Assembly (NCBI GenBank): GCA_964369175.1
Contig: CAYJEM010000001.1
Location: forward strand, 1-64,000
Direction of reading: 5' to 3'
Source of the DNA: Tannockella sp964369175
GTDB lineage: Bacteria > Bacillota_I > Bacilli_A > Erysipelotrichales > Coprobacillaceae
DNA length: 64,000 bases
Shown: positions 41,981-49,614 of the stretch, one piece after another
Numbering within the stretch: the first letter of the stretch is position 1
How the letters are laid out: each line of letters opens with the position of its first letter
Notes under the pieces: model-generated
The model's database searches: none
Told to the model about the DNA's origin: nothing
What the model saw: the letters and a program-made list of their open reading frames with translations, nothing else
Position numbers and translations under genes: made by a program

Positions 41981-43258
41981 ATGGACAAAGAGACATTATG
42001 TATACATGCAGGATATCATCCTGGAAGCGGAGAACCGCGTCAAGTACCAATTATTCAAAGTACTACATTTCACTATGATAGTGCATCAAAAATGGGGAAA
42101 TTGTTTGACTTGGAAGAATCTGGATACTTTTATTCTAGACTACAGAATCCAACAAATGATCTTGTTGCAGCAAAGATATGTAATTTAGAAAAGGGAAGCG
42201 CAGCAATGCTTACATCTTCAGGGCAAGCTGCAAACTTTTATGCAATATTTAATATTGCAACATGTGGGGATCATGTTGTTTGTAGTAGTTCAATATATGG
42301 TGGAACATATAATTTATTTAAAGTAACAATGCAAAAAATGGGGATTTCTTTTACATTTGTTGATGCAAATTGTACAAGTGAACAACTTCAGTCGGCATTT
42401 TTACCAAATACAAAAGCTGTCTTTGCTGAAACATTAGCAAATCCATCTTTAAATGTATTAGATATTGAAAAATTTGCTAAAATAGCACACGACAACGGAG
42501 TCCCTTTAATAGTAGATAATACATTTGCAACACCGATTAACTGTAATCCAATTGATTTTGGTGCAGATATCATCACACATTCAACAACAAAATACCTTGA
42601 TGGACACGGAAGTGCAGTCGGAGGATGTATTGTAGATAGTGGTAAATTTGATTGGACAAAATATCCAGATAAATTTCCTGGATTATGTACACCAGATGAT
42701 AGTTACCATGGCGTTATTTACACTGAAAGATTTGGTTTAGAAGGGGCTTATATTACAAAAGCAACAACTCAACTTATGAGAGATTTTGGTGCAATACAAT
42801 CCCCTCAAAGTGCATATATCTTGAATCTAGGTTTAGAAAGTTTACATGTACGTATTGAAAGACACTGTAGTAATGCTTTAAAAGTAGCGCAGTTTTTAGA
42901 GAATCATCCATTAGTAAATTGGGTTAATTACCCTGGGTTAAAATCAAGTAAGTATCATGAATTAGCAAACAAATATATGCCAAAGGGAACTTGTGGTGTA
43001 CTAAGTTTTGGTTTAAAAGGATCAACTCAAGATGCTATTACATTTATGGAAAGTTTAAACATAATAGCTATTGCAACACATGTAGCTGATGCAAAAAGTT
43101 GCCTATTACATCCTGCAAGTACAACCCATCGTCAACTTACTCCTGAGCAACTTGAACAAGCTGGCGTTCCTGCCGACTTAATTCGTATTAGTGTAGGTAT
43201 TGAAAATGTAGATGATCTAATTAATGATATTAAGAACGCATTGGAGAAACTAGGTTAA
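41981..43258 (+). CDS. metY: O-acetylhomoserine sulfhydrylase (MetY)
   Basis: PLP enzyme that makes homocysteine from O-acetylhomoserine and sulfide. The N-terminal ETLCIHAGYHPGSGEPRQVPI, YSRLQNPT, LTSSGQAA near 78, and the PLP lysine in HSTTKYLDGHG near 207 are present. The 425-residue length and the long insert after the PLP lysine favour MetY over cystathionine lyases. GGGAGG precedes the ATG. The metA start overlaps its stop codon. No T-box or SAM riboswitch fits in the 57-bp gap upstream. Confidence 0.92.
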   Translation: MDKETLCIHAGYHPGSGEPRQVPIIQSTTFHYDSASKMGKLFDLEESGYFYSRLQNPTNDLVAAKICNLEKGSAAMLTSSGQAANFYAIFNIATCGDHVVCSSSIYGGTYNLFKVTMQKMGISFTFVDANCTSEQLQSAFLPNTKAVFAETLANPSLNVLDIEKFAKIAHDNGVPLIVDNTFATPINCNPIDFGADIITHSTTKYLDGHGSAVGGCIVDSGKFDWTKYPDKFPGLCTPDDSYHGVIYTERFGLEGAYITKATTQLMRDFGAIQSPQSAYILNLGLESLHVRIERHCSNALKVAQFLENHPLVNWVNYPGLKSSKYHELANKYMPKGTCGVLSFGLKGSTQDAITFMESLNIIAIATHVADAKSCLLHPASTTHRQLTPEQLEQAGVPADLIRISVGIENVDDLINDIKNALEKLG

Positions 43259-44181
43259 TGCCTTTAATTATTCCCAAAACATTACCAGCATTTTCTACTC
43301 TTGAAGATGAAAATGTATTTGTAATGCATGAAGAAAGAGCCCATGCTCAAGAAATAAGACCACTTAAAATATTAGTATTAAATCTAATGCCTACAAAGAT
43401 TGTTACAGAAACACAACTTGCAAGATTACTTGCCAATAGTCCATTGCAAGTCGAAATAACTTTTATAAAAACAGAAACATATAAATCTACGAATGTAAGT
43501 TATAAACATCTTGATGCTTTCTATCGTACATTTACTCAAATCCAAGATGAGTACTTTGATGGGCTTATCATAACTGGAGCGCCGGTCGAAAATATGGAAT
43601 TTGAAGAAGTGGCTTATTGGGATGAATTTTGTTCAATATTAGAATATGCAAAAAAACATGTTTATTCTACCCTCTATGTATGTTGGGGTGCGCAAGCTGG
43701 ATTATACTATCATTACAATATTAATAAACGTCGATTAGAAAAAAAGGTTTCTGGGATATACAAACATTTTGTATCCAAAACAACAAACCCACTAATACGT
43801 GGCTTTGATGAAGAATTTTTTGCTCCACATTCACGTTACACGGATATATGTGTTGAACAAATAGATCCCACTCAATTAGAAGTTTTAGCAACATCTAAAG
43901 AAGCCGGAGTCTATTTGATTGCCTCAAAAGATGGTCGTAATATATTTGTGACTGGGCATCCAGAGTATGATAAAGAAACTTTAAATAACGAATATAAGCG
44001 CGATATTGCTAAATCATTAGATGTTGCCATTCCTGTTAATTATTATATCGATAATAATCCTGATAATGAAATTATCAATCGTTGGAAATCACATGCTACA
44101 TTATTATATACAAACTGGCTGAACTATTTTGTGTATCAAGATACACCTTATGATTTAACTACATTAAAAGAAAATGACTAA
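43258..44181 (+). CDS. metA: Homoserine O-acetyltransferase, MetA family
   Basis: Acylates homoserine in methionine synthesis. The 307-residue protein has the MetA nucleophile Cys142 in YVCWGAQAG and the GHPEYD motif near 239. The residue that sets acyl-CoA choice is Glu111 (GAPVENMEF). Glu at this place is reported for acetyl-CoA-specific MetA enzymes such as that of Bacillus cereus, whereas Gly gives succinyl specificity. Acetylation matches the neighbouring metY. The start overlaps the metY stop (TAATG) and a terminator follows. Confidence 0.93.
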   Translation: MPLIIPKTLPAFSTLEDENVFVMHEERAHAQEIRPLKILVLNLMPTKIVTETQLARLLANSPLQVEITFIKTETYKSTNVSYKHLDAFYRTFTQIQDEYFDGLIITGAPVENMEFEEVAYWDEFCSILEYAKKHVYSTLYVCWGAQAGLYYHYNINKRRLEKKVSGIYKHFVSKTTNPLIRGFDEEFFAPHSRYTDICVEQIDPTQLEVLATSKEAGVYLIASKDGRNIFVTGHPEYDKETLNNEYKRDIAKSLDVAIPVNYYIDNNPDNEIINRWKSHATLLYTNWLNYFVYQDTPYDLTTLKEND

Positions 44182-44204
44182 ATGTTACATAATATGTAAC
44201 ATTT
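44180..44204 (+). terminator. Intrinsic terminator after metA
   Basis: A perfect eleven-base-pair stem (44180-44190 with 44194-44204) with an AAT loop and a T-rich end; the 5' arm overlaps the stop codon. Confidence 0.85.
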
Positions 44205-44323
44205 TTATTTTTATTAACAAATCATGTATTAAATATACTTCTTATAATAATTCTACATTTTACAAATAGCGACATAGAATTATCATAATATATCGAATAC
44301 TTTATAATAATACCAAATCAAAC

Positions 44324-44355
44324 ATACACTTTTTAACAAAACGTATACACTTTTT
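44324..44355 (+). repeat. Direct repeat ATACACTTTTT upstream of spo0A, two copies 21 bp apart
   Basis: Exact 11-bp copies lie at 44324-44334 and 44345-44355. The 21-bp offset is two helical turns, as for a protein bound twice on one face. They sit about 75-105 bp before the spo0A ATG. A TATAAT at 44389-44394 is a possible -10. Other bases between metA and spo0A (44205-44428) hold no gene. Confidence 0.5.
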
Positions 44356-44428
44356 GTAATTGTATTATAAATCGCATTGTGTTGTTTATATAATGATATT
44401 GTTGGTGAGGATAAAACGGAGGAATATT

Positions 44429-45238
44429 ATGGAAAAATATAAAGTATACATTTTAGAAGAAAACAATGAACTATTACGAAATTTAAAAAATACATTACAA
44501 ATATCAAACAAATATATTGTTATTAAGGCAACAAATAATGCGAATACATGTTTGAATGATTTAGCAAACAGTCAAGTCGACTTATTAATTACTAATTTAA
44601 TGCTTTCTTCAATTGATGGAATTGGGGTATTACATAAATTAAGAGAAGTTAATAAAAATGCATATAAAAAGCTAATATGTATTACTGGTTTTATTAATCC
44701 ATTAATTTGTGATTCATTAGAAAAGCTTAATGCAGATTACTGCTTTAAATTACCTTTAGAGATGAACTATTTTAACAATGTAATTAACAAAGTAATGGAA
44801 AGCAATTATGGACAACCAAGCAATAATGAAAGTTATGATGAATCTGAAAAATATCAAAGAGTTAAAATTGAAAATGAAATAACTGAAATTCTTCATGAAG
44901 TTGGTATACCAGCACATATTAAAGGATATATGTATTTACGTACTGCAATTTTAACTACATATTATAATATAGAAATATTAGGGCAAGTTACAAAAGTACT
45001 GTATCCAGATATTGCAAAGAAGTATTCAACTACATCTTCACGTGTTGAAAGAGCAATACGTCATGCAATTGAAGTAGCTTGGAATCGTGGAAATACGGAT
45101 GCTATTGATGATATATTTGGATATACTGTTAGTGCAACAAAATCAAAGCCTACAAATTCAGAATTTATTGCAATGATAGCTGATAAACTGCGTTTAGCAC
45201 ACAAGACTGTAAAAGCAAGTCAAAATAGAATATTCTAG
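44429..45238 (+). CDS. spo0A: Spo0A-like sporulation regulator with non-canonical receiver
   Basis: Master regulator of sporulation entry. The ATG at 44429 follows ACGGAGG and yields 269 residues starting MEKYKVY like B. subtilis Spo0A. The C-terminal effector domain (about 150-262) is highly conserved: HEVGIPAHIKGY, KVLYPDIAKKY, SSRVERAIRHAIEVAW and KPTNSEFIAM. In the receiver, the phospho-acceptor position 56 is Asn (codon 44594-44596), and the acidic pair 10-11 is Glu-Glu instead of Asp-Asp. Thr86 and Lys107 are kept. Normal phosphorylation at Asp56 is therefore not possible. It is followed by dinB. Confidence 0.95.
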   Translation: MEKYKVYILEENNELLRNLKNTLQISNKYIVIKATNNANTCLNDLANSQVDLLITNLMLSSIDGIGVLHKLREVNKNAYKKLICITGFINPLICDSLEKLNADYCFKLPLEMNYFNNVINKVMESNYGQPSNNESYDESEKYQRVKIENEITEILHEVGIPAHIKGYMYLRTAILTTYYNIEILGQVTKVLYPDIAKKYSTTSSRVERAIRHAIEVAWNRGNTDAIDDIFGYTVSATKSKPTNSEFIAMIADKLRLAHKTVKASQNRIF

Positions 45239-45282
45239 TTTTTATATATATAACTATGCTATAATCGTGTAGGGGTGATTTT

Positions 45283-46485
45283 GTGCAAATTATATTTCAT
45301 ATTGACATTGATGCATTCTTTGCTTCAGCTGAAGTTTCGGTAGACCCATCACTAGCAAATAAGCCATTAGTGATTGCTGGTAACTCGCGACGTGGAATTA
45401 TTACAACTGCATCATATGAGGCTAGGAAATATGGAATTCACTCAGCAATGCCGCTATTTCAAGCTCAAAAACTATGTAAAGACTTAGTTAATAGACCTGT
45501 AAATATGCCTTTGTACAAAAAGAAATCATCATCTTTTTTTTCAATCATTGCTTCTTATAGTGAGGTTTTGCAAGTAGCAAGTATTGATGAATGTTATGTT
45601 GATGTGACAAATTATATTATGGAGAAAAACATTGCTCCTGAAGTTCTAGCACAACTGATTCAACAAGAAGTTTTAAGGAAAGAGGGCATAACAATTTCAA
45701 TTGGGATAGCTCCAAATAAATTTCTTGCTAAAATGGCATCGGATATGCAAAAACCAAATGGAGTTACAACTCTTACACGTTTAAATTTCAAAGAGAAATT
45801 ATGGCCACTACCAATAAAATCCATGTTTGGTATTGGAAAAAAAACGCAACCAAAATTAATTGAAAATGGTATTACAACAATTGGTGATATCGCAAATCCA
45901 GTAAACTATGATTTGTTACGATCAATTCTTGGAAAAAATGCATTACTAGTATACCGAAGAGCAAATGGTATTGACCAAAGTAAGGTCCATGTCGAAAGTA
46001 ATCAACTAAAATCTGTTGGTAATTCAACAACGCTACAGTATGATACAACGGATATTGATGAACTATATGATTTGCTTAGCAAGCTAGCAACGCAAGTATC
46101 CAAACGTGCAATTAATAGAGATTTACTATCAAATACAGTTGCTATTACTATCAAATATACGCGTTTTGAAAGTGTATCACGACAAGTAATATTACCAAAT
46201 TATATAAACGATTATGAAACAGTTTTATCTACTGCTAAGCGACTCTTAGATGAACACTATGATAATCGTCCAGTTCGCTTACTTGGAATCACTATGCAAA
46301 ATGTTATAGAAAAAAAAGATTACAAACATCAAGTGTCACTATTTGACATAGAAAAGAAGAGTATTGAAACTACGGAATCAAAAGTTTTTAATGATCTACA
46401 AAGGAAGTTTGGTAATAAAGTTATTAAGGCTTCTCAACTTAAGTCATCATCAATTCAGAAGAAATATTTAGATAACGACGAATAA
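45283..46485 (+). CDS. dinB: DNA polymerase IV (Y family)
   Basis: Translesion polymerase. The GTG start at 45283 follows GGGGTG. Catalytic residues lie in HIDIDAFFASAE near residue 5 and ASIDECYVD near 105; YEARKYGI and the helix-hairpin-helix MFGIGKKTQPKL near 182 follow, then the little-finger domain. The C-terminal end QVSLFD near 350 is a beta-clamp-binding type motif. Length is 400. TATAAT at 45260-45265 suggests its own promoter. Confidence 0.95.
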   Translation: MQIIFHIDIDAFFASAEVSVDPSLANKPLVIAGNSRRGIITTASYEARKYGIHSAMPLFQAQKLCKDLVNRPVNMPLYKKKSSSFFSIIASYSEVLQVASIDECYVDVTNYIMEKNIAPEVLAQLIQQEVLRKEGITISIGIAPNKFLAKMASDMQKPNGVTTLTRLNFKEKLWPLPIKSMFGIGKKTQPKLIENGITTIGDIANPVNYDLLRSILGKNALLVYRRANGIDQSKVHVESNQLKSVGNSTTLQYDTTDIDELYDLLSKLATQVSKRAINRDLLSNTVAITIKYTRFESVSRQVILPNYINDYETVLSTAKRLLDEHYDNRPVRLLGITMQNVIEKKDYKHQVSLFDIEKKSIETTESKVFNDLQRKFGNKVIKASQLKSSSIQKKYLDNDE

Positions 46486-46529
46486 ATAAATCATCAATCT
46501 CATATGGTATACAAATGGAGGTATATTAT

Positions 46530-47093
46530 ATGAGATTTTTTTCTATCAAAGTTAATGATAAAAAATTTAAAATTACTATATTTGTTAGTTTTACATTTGT
46601 ATTTGGAATTATATTTGGATGTTTTCACTATTTTCATGGAAGTGATGAACTAATCAATTCATTATCACAATTGTTTTTTATTACAAAAGAAGGGCATACT
46701 AATAGCATTGGGTACTACTTGTTAGTTACAGGTATTTATATTGGGGGTTCAATTATATGTTCAACTAGCTATTTGGGTATGATTTTAAATAGTTTTATAG
46801 TGTTTTTTAGAGGGTTACATATTAGTTATGCATTATTGTTTTTATTTATAAATGTAGGAGTGAATGCTGAAACTTTTATATTATGTTTAGTACCTCAAAT
46901 TGTGATTGAAACAATCTTTACAATATTTCTAACTGTTATATGTCTAAAGCTATCAATCAATACATTTATGATTAGTTTTGTAGTTAAAGATATCTTCAAA
47001 GGGAGTCGTATTATTCATTATGTATTAGATTATTTAATAGTGATTTTAACAATTTTTTCAATTTCAATGATTTTTAGAATTTATTTCATATAA
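46530..47093 (+). CDS. spoIIM: Stage II sporulation protein M (SpoIIM-like)
   Basis: Part of the SpoIID-SpoIIM-SpoIIP machine that remodels septal peptidoglycan during engulfment. GGAGG fixes the ATG at 46530, giving 187 residues. About five hydrophobic helices are visible, with the central segment ICSTSYLGMILNSFIVFFRG and AETFILCLVPQIVIE typical of the SpoIIM family. The order spoIIM-xerD-deoB matches B. subtilis spoIIM-xerD-drm, with fur absent. Sequence similarity is moderate, so context carries weight. Confidence 0.82.
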   Translation: MRFFSIKVNDKKFKITIFVSFTFVFGIIFGCFHYFHGSDELINSLSQLFFITKEGHTNSIGYYLLVTGIYIGGSIICSTSYLGMILNSFIVFFRGLHISYALLFLFINVGVNAETFILCLVPQIVIETIFTIFLTVICLKLSINTFMISFVVKDIFKGSRIIHYVLDYLIVILTIFSISMIFRIYFI

Positions 47094-47161
47094 TTTCTTT
47101 GTTTTGTTCGTATCTTTATTCTAATTTGTAAAGAATATGATATAATAATACCGGTGATAAT

Positions 47162-48070
47162 ATGAAATTGGAAGAAGCGATTGATGAATATATTCAATAT
47201 TTAATTATTGAAAAAGGTGCGTCAAAAAATACAACAAGTGCGTATATGAATGATTTAATAAGCTTTAAGAAGTATTGTTTTATAAATTCTATAAACAATA
47301 ATATTGAAGATATAAAAAAAGAACATATTGTAAACTATATTAAATCATTATATAGTAAAGTATCTGTTTCAACGATATCAAGAAGAATTGTAACATTACG
47401 CAACTTTTATAAATTTTTGATTAAAGAAGAAATTTGTTTTGAAAATGTAATGCAAGATATTGAACTACCAAAAAGAAATAAATACTTACCAAAAATATTA
47501 AGTGAAAATGAAATTAAACAAATACTCGAAAGTATCCCAGTTGATACTCCATCAAGTTTGAGAAATCGTTTAATCATAGAGTTATTGTATGCTACTGGCA
47601 TTCGCATTAGTGAGCTATGTAATTTAAAATTATCACAAATTAATATAAAAATGAAGTTCATTAAAGTGATTGGTAAAGGAAATAAAGAGCGGTTTGTTCC
47701 GATAACAAAATATGTTGCATCTTTATTAGATGAATATATTTTGAATAATCGTGATAAGTTACTTATCGATTTTTCAATAAATGAATGCTTCATTAGTGAT
47801 GTAGGAAAACCATTAGATCGTTTTCAATGTAATGTTATACTTAAGAATATTATTAAAAACAGTGGGGTGGAGAAACATTGTACACCGCATACATTGCGAC
47901 ATACATTTGCGACCCACATGCTAGAAAATAATGCTGATTTACGCTCCATCCAAGAAATGTTAGGGCACAGTGATATTTCAACTACGACAATTTATACACA
48001 TATTACAAATGATAAGATTAACAAAGAATATAAAATGTATCATCCACGACAAGGAAAGAGAGATTTTTAG
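47162..48070 (+). CDS. xerD: Site-specific tyrosine recombinase XerD
   Basis: Resolves chromosome dimers at dif with XerC. The N-terminal SAM-like domain (about 1-85) is followed by the catalytic domain with Arg in TGIRISEL near 145, Lys in GKGNKERFVP near 170, HTLRHTFATHML near 243 and the Tyr in TTTIYTH near 278. The 302-residue length is normal. GGTGAT is the only weak ribosome binding site. TATAAT at 47141-47146 lies upstream. deoB begins two bases after the stop. Confidence 0.92.
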   Translation: MKLEEAIDEYIQYLIIEKGASKNTTSAYMNDLISFKKYCFINSINNNIEDIKKEHIVNYIKSLYSKVSVSTISRRIVTLRNFYKFLIKEEICFENVMQDIELPKRNKYLPKILSENEIKQILESIPVDTPSSLRNRLIIELLYATGIRISELCNLKLSQINIKMKFIKVIGKGNKERFVPITKYVASLLDEYILNNRDKLLIDFSINECFISDVGKPLDRFQCNVILKNIIKNSGVEKHCTPHTLRHTFATHMLENNADLRSIQEMLGHSDISTTTIYTHITNDKINKEYKMYHPRQGKRDF

Positions 48071-48072
48071 TT

Positions 48073-49254
48073 ATGAAGTTTAAGAGAGTATTTTTATTAG
48101 TAATGGATTCGTTAGGTATTGGTGCTATGCCTGATGCTAGTGAGTACGGTGATGTTGGAACAAACACATTACAGCATACCGCTGCCTCGGTAAATGGGAT
48201 AGACATCCAAAACCTAGAAGGATTAGGACTGGGGACACTAGGTAATTTTGAGGGTGTTTATCGCCTAAATAAACATCTTGGTTATAGTTCTCGTTTACAC
48301 GAGCGTTCAAAGGGAAAAGACACAATAACTGGTCACTATGAAATGATGGGTTTAGAAACAACGATTCCATTTGTAACCTTTAGTGAATCTGGTTTTCCAG
48401 AATCTTTTATTAATGAATTTGAGCAAAAGACAGGTAGAAAATGCATTGGAAATATTGCTGCTAGTGGTACAGATATTATTAATCAACTAGGGAGTACGCA
48501 CTTACAAACTGGAAGTTGGATTGTATACACTTCTGCTGATTCAGTATTTCAAATAGCTAGTCATGAAGATGTCATCCCGTTAGAAGAATTGTATGCAGCA
48601 TGTAAGATTGCAAGAGAAATTGCTATGAAAGATGAATGGAAAGTAGGTCGTATTATTGCTAGACCGTTTACTGGAGATGAGGAAACTGGTTACTCTAGGA
48701 CAAAAAATCGTCACGATTTTGCACTTGATCCACATGGTAAGACTGTTCTTGATAGTTTAAAGGAAGCTAATTATGATGTTATATCAGTAGGTAAAATCAA
48801 TGATATATTCAATGGTAAAGGAATTAGTGAACATAAACATGCGATTACTAATAAAGAAGTAATGCTTGAAGTTGCAAAGCTTGCACAAACTGAATTTAAC
48901 GGATTAGTATTTGCGAATTTTGTTGAGTTTGATAGTGAATTTGGGCATCGTAGAAACCCTAAAGGATATGCAAAAGCATTAGAAGATTTTGATAAATCAT
49001 TAGATGAATTATTTGCGTATATGAATCATGATGATTTATTAATCATCACTGCAGACCATGGTAATGATCCAACGCATACAGGTAGCGATCATACACGAGA
49101 AATGGTACCATTACTAATGTATTCTAAATTCTTGTTCTTTCCAGAACAAATTGAAGATCAAGATACATTTGCAGTTATTGGTGCGACAATTGCAGATATA
49201 TTTGAAGTTGCATTACCATCAATTGGAACTTCGTTATTAGAAAGGATTCGTTAA
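48073..49254 (+). CDS. deoB: Phosphopentomutase
   Basis: Interconverts ribose or deoxyribose 1- and 5-phosphates in nucleoside salvage. Alkaline-phosphatase-like fold: LLVMDSLGIGAMPDA metal motif near residue 10, GKDTITGHYEMMG with the phospho-Thr near 90, and ITADHGNDPTHTGSDHTRE near 330. Length is 393. It follows xerD as drm does in B. subtilis. No pupG or pdp gene follows; a small membrane protein does. Confidence 0.96.
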   Translation: MKFKRVFLLVMDSLGIGAMPDASEYGDVGTNTLQHTAASVNGIDIQNLEGLGLGTLGNFEGVYRLNKHLGYSSRLHERSKGKDTITGHYEMMGLETTIPFVTFSESGFPESFINEFEQKTGRKCIGNIAASGTDIINQLGSTHLQTGSWIVYTSADSVFQIASHEDVIPLEELYAACKIAREIAMKDEWKVGRIIARPFTGDEETGYSRTKNRHDFALDPHGKTVLDSLKEANYDVISVGKINDIFNGKGISEHKHAITNKEVMLEVAKLAQTEFNGLVFANFVEFDSEFGHRRNPKGYAKALEDFDKSLDELFAYMNHDDLLIITADHGNDPTHTGSDHTREMVPLLMYSKFLFFPEQIEDQDTFAVIGATIADIFEVALPSIGTSLLERIR

Positions 49255-49256
49255 TA

Positions 49257-49520
49257 ATGACTGATGAAATTAAAAGGCTTATATATATATCGCTTGGTGC
49301 ATACTTGATTTCATGGATTTCTTTAGGACTTGGATTATCACTTTATAATTCACTTCTAGTTTCCATGACATATGCTTTATCATTATTTTTAAATGTAATT
49401 GCTATATTTGCATTGTATAGAAATTACCTTAAGACAAAGATAAAATTATTTATTGTTGAAGTCATATTTGGCGTATTATTTATTATCGCTCAAACAATAT
49501 TATACATATCAGTACTTTAA
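49257..49520 (+). CDS. Small membrane protein of unknown function
   Basis: An 87-residue protein with two or three hydrophobic helices (about 8-28, 33-52 and 62-84) and little soluble sequence. The ATG is two bases after the deoB stop and a terminator follows its own stop, so it is the last gene of the xerD-deoB transcript. No family was recognised. Confidence 0.65.
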   Translation: MTDEIKRLIYISLGAYLISWISLGLGLSLYNSLLVSMTYALSLFLNVIAIFALYRNYLKTKIKLFIVEVIFGVLFIIAQTILYISVL

Positions 49521-49543
49521 GACACATATTTGTGTCTTTTTTT
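49519..49543 (+). terminator. Intrinsic terminator, end of the long plus-strand block
   Basis: A perfect AAGACACA/TGTGTCTT stem (49519-49526 with 49531-49538), a TATT loop and a T-run. Confidence 0.9.
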
Positions 49544-49592
49544 CATATTTATACACATAACATACATTATGCGAAGTAGTGTGTATTTATAA

Positions 49593-49614
49593 AAGGTTAC
49601 TTTTGAGTAACCTT
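49593..49614 (-). terminator. Terminator of the minus-strand DUF2156-GNAT gene
   Basis: A perfect eight-base-pair stem (49593-49600 with 49607-49614) overlaps the stop codon of the minus-strand gene. On the minus strand it is followed by TTATAAAT, a weak U-tract. It faces the plus-strand terminator 50 bp away. Confidence 0.65.

Noticed and set aside
44360..44428. N-terminal extension of Spo0A
   Set aside because: The extension covers the likely promoter and leader; ACGGAGG serves the ATG at 44429, which aligns with B. subtilis Met1.
44205..44428. Sigma-H promoter and 0A boxes before spo0A
   Set aside because: No AGGA/GAAT pair with proper spacing and only one imperfect 0A-like box were found, so no such features are annotated.
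47162..48070. XerD-like recombinase as sign of an integrated element
   Set aside because: The spoIIM-xerD-deoB order is the conserved housekeeping context, with no att repeats or phage genes nearby.
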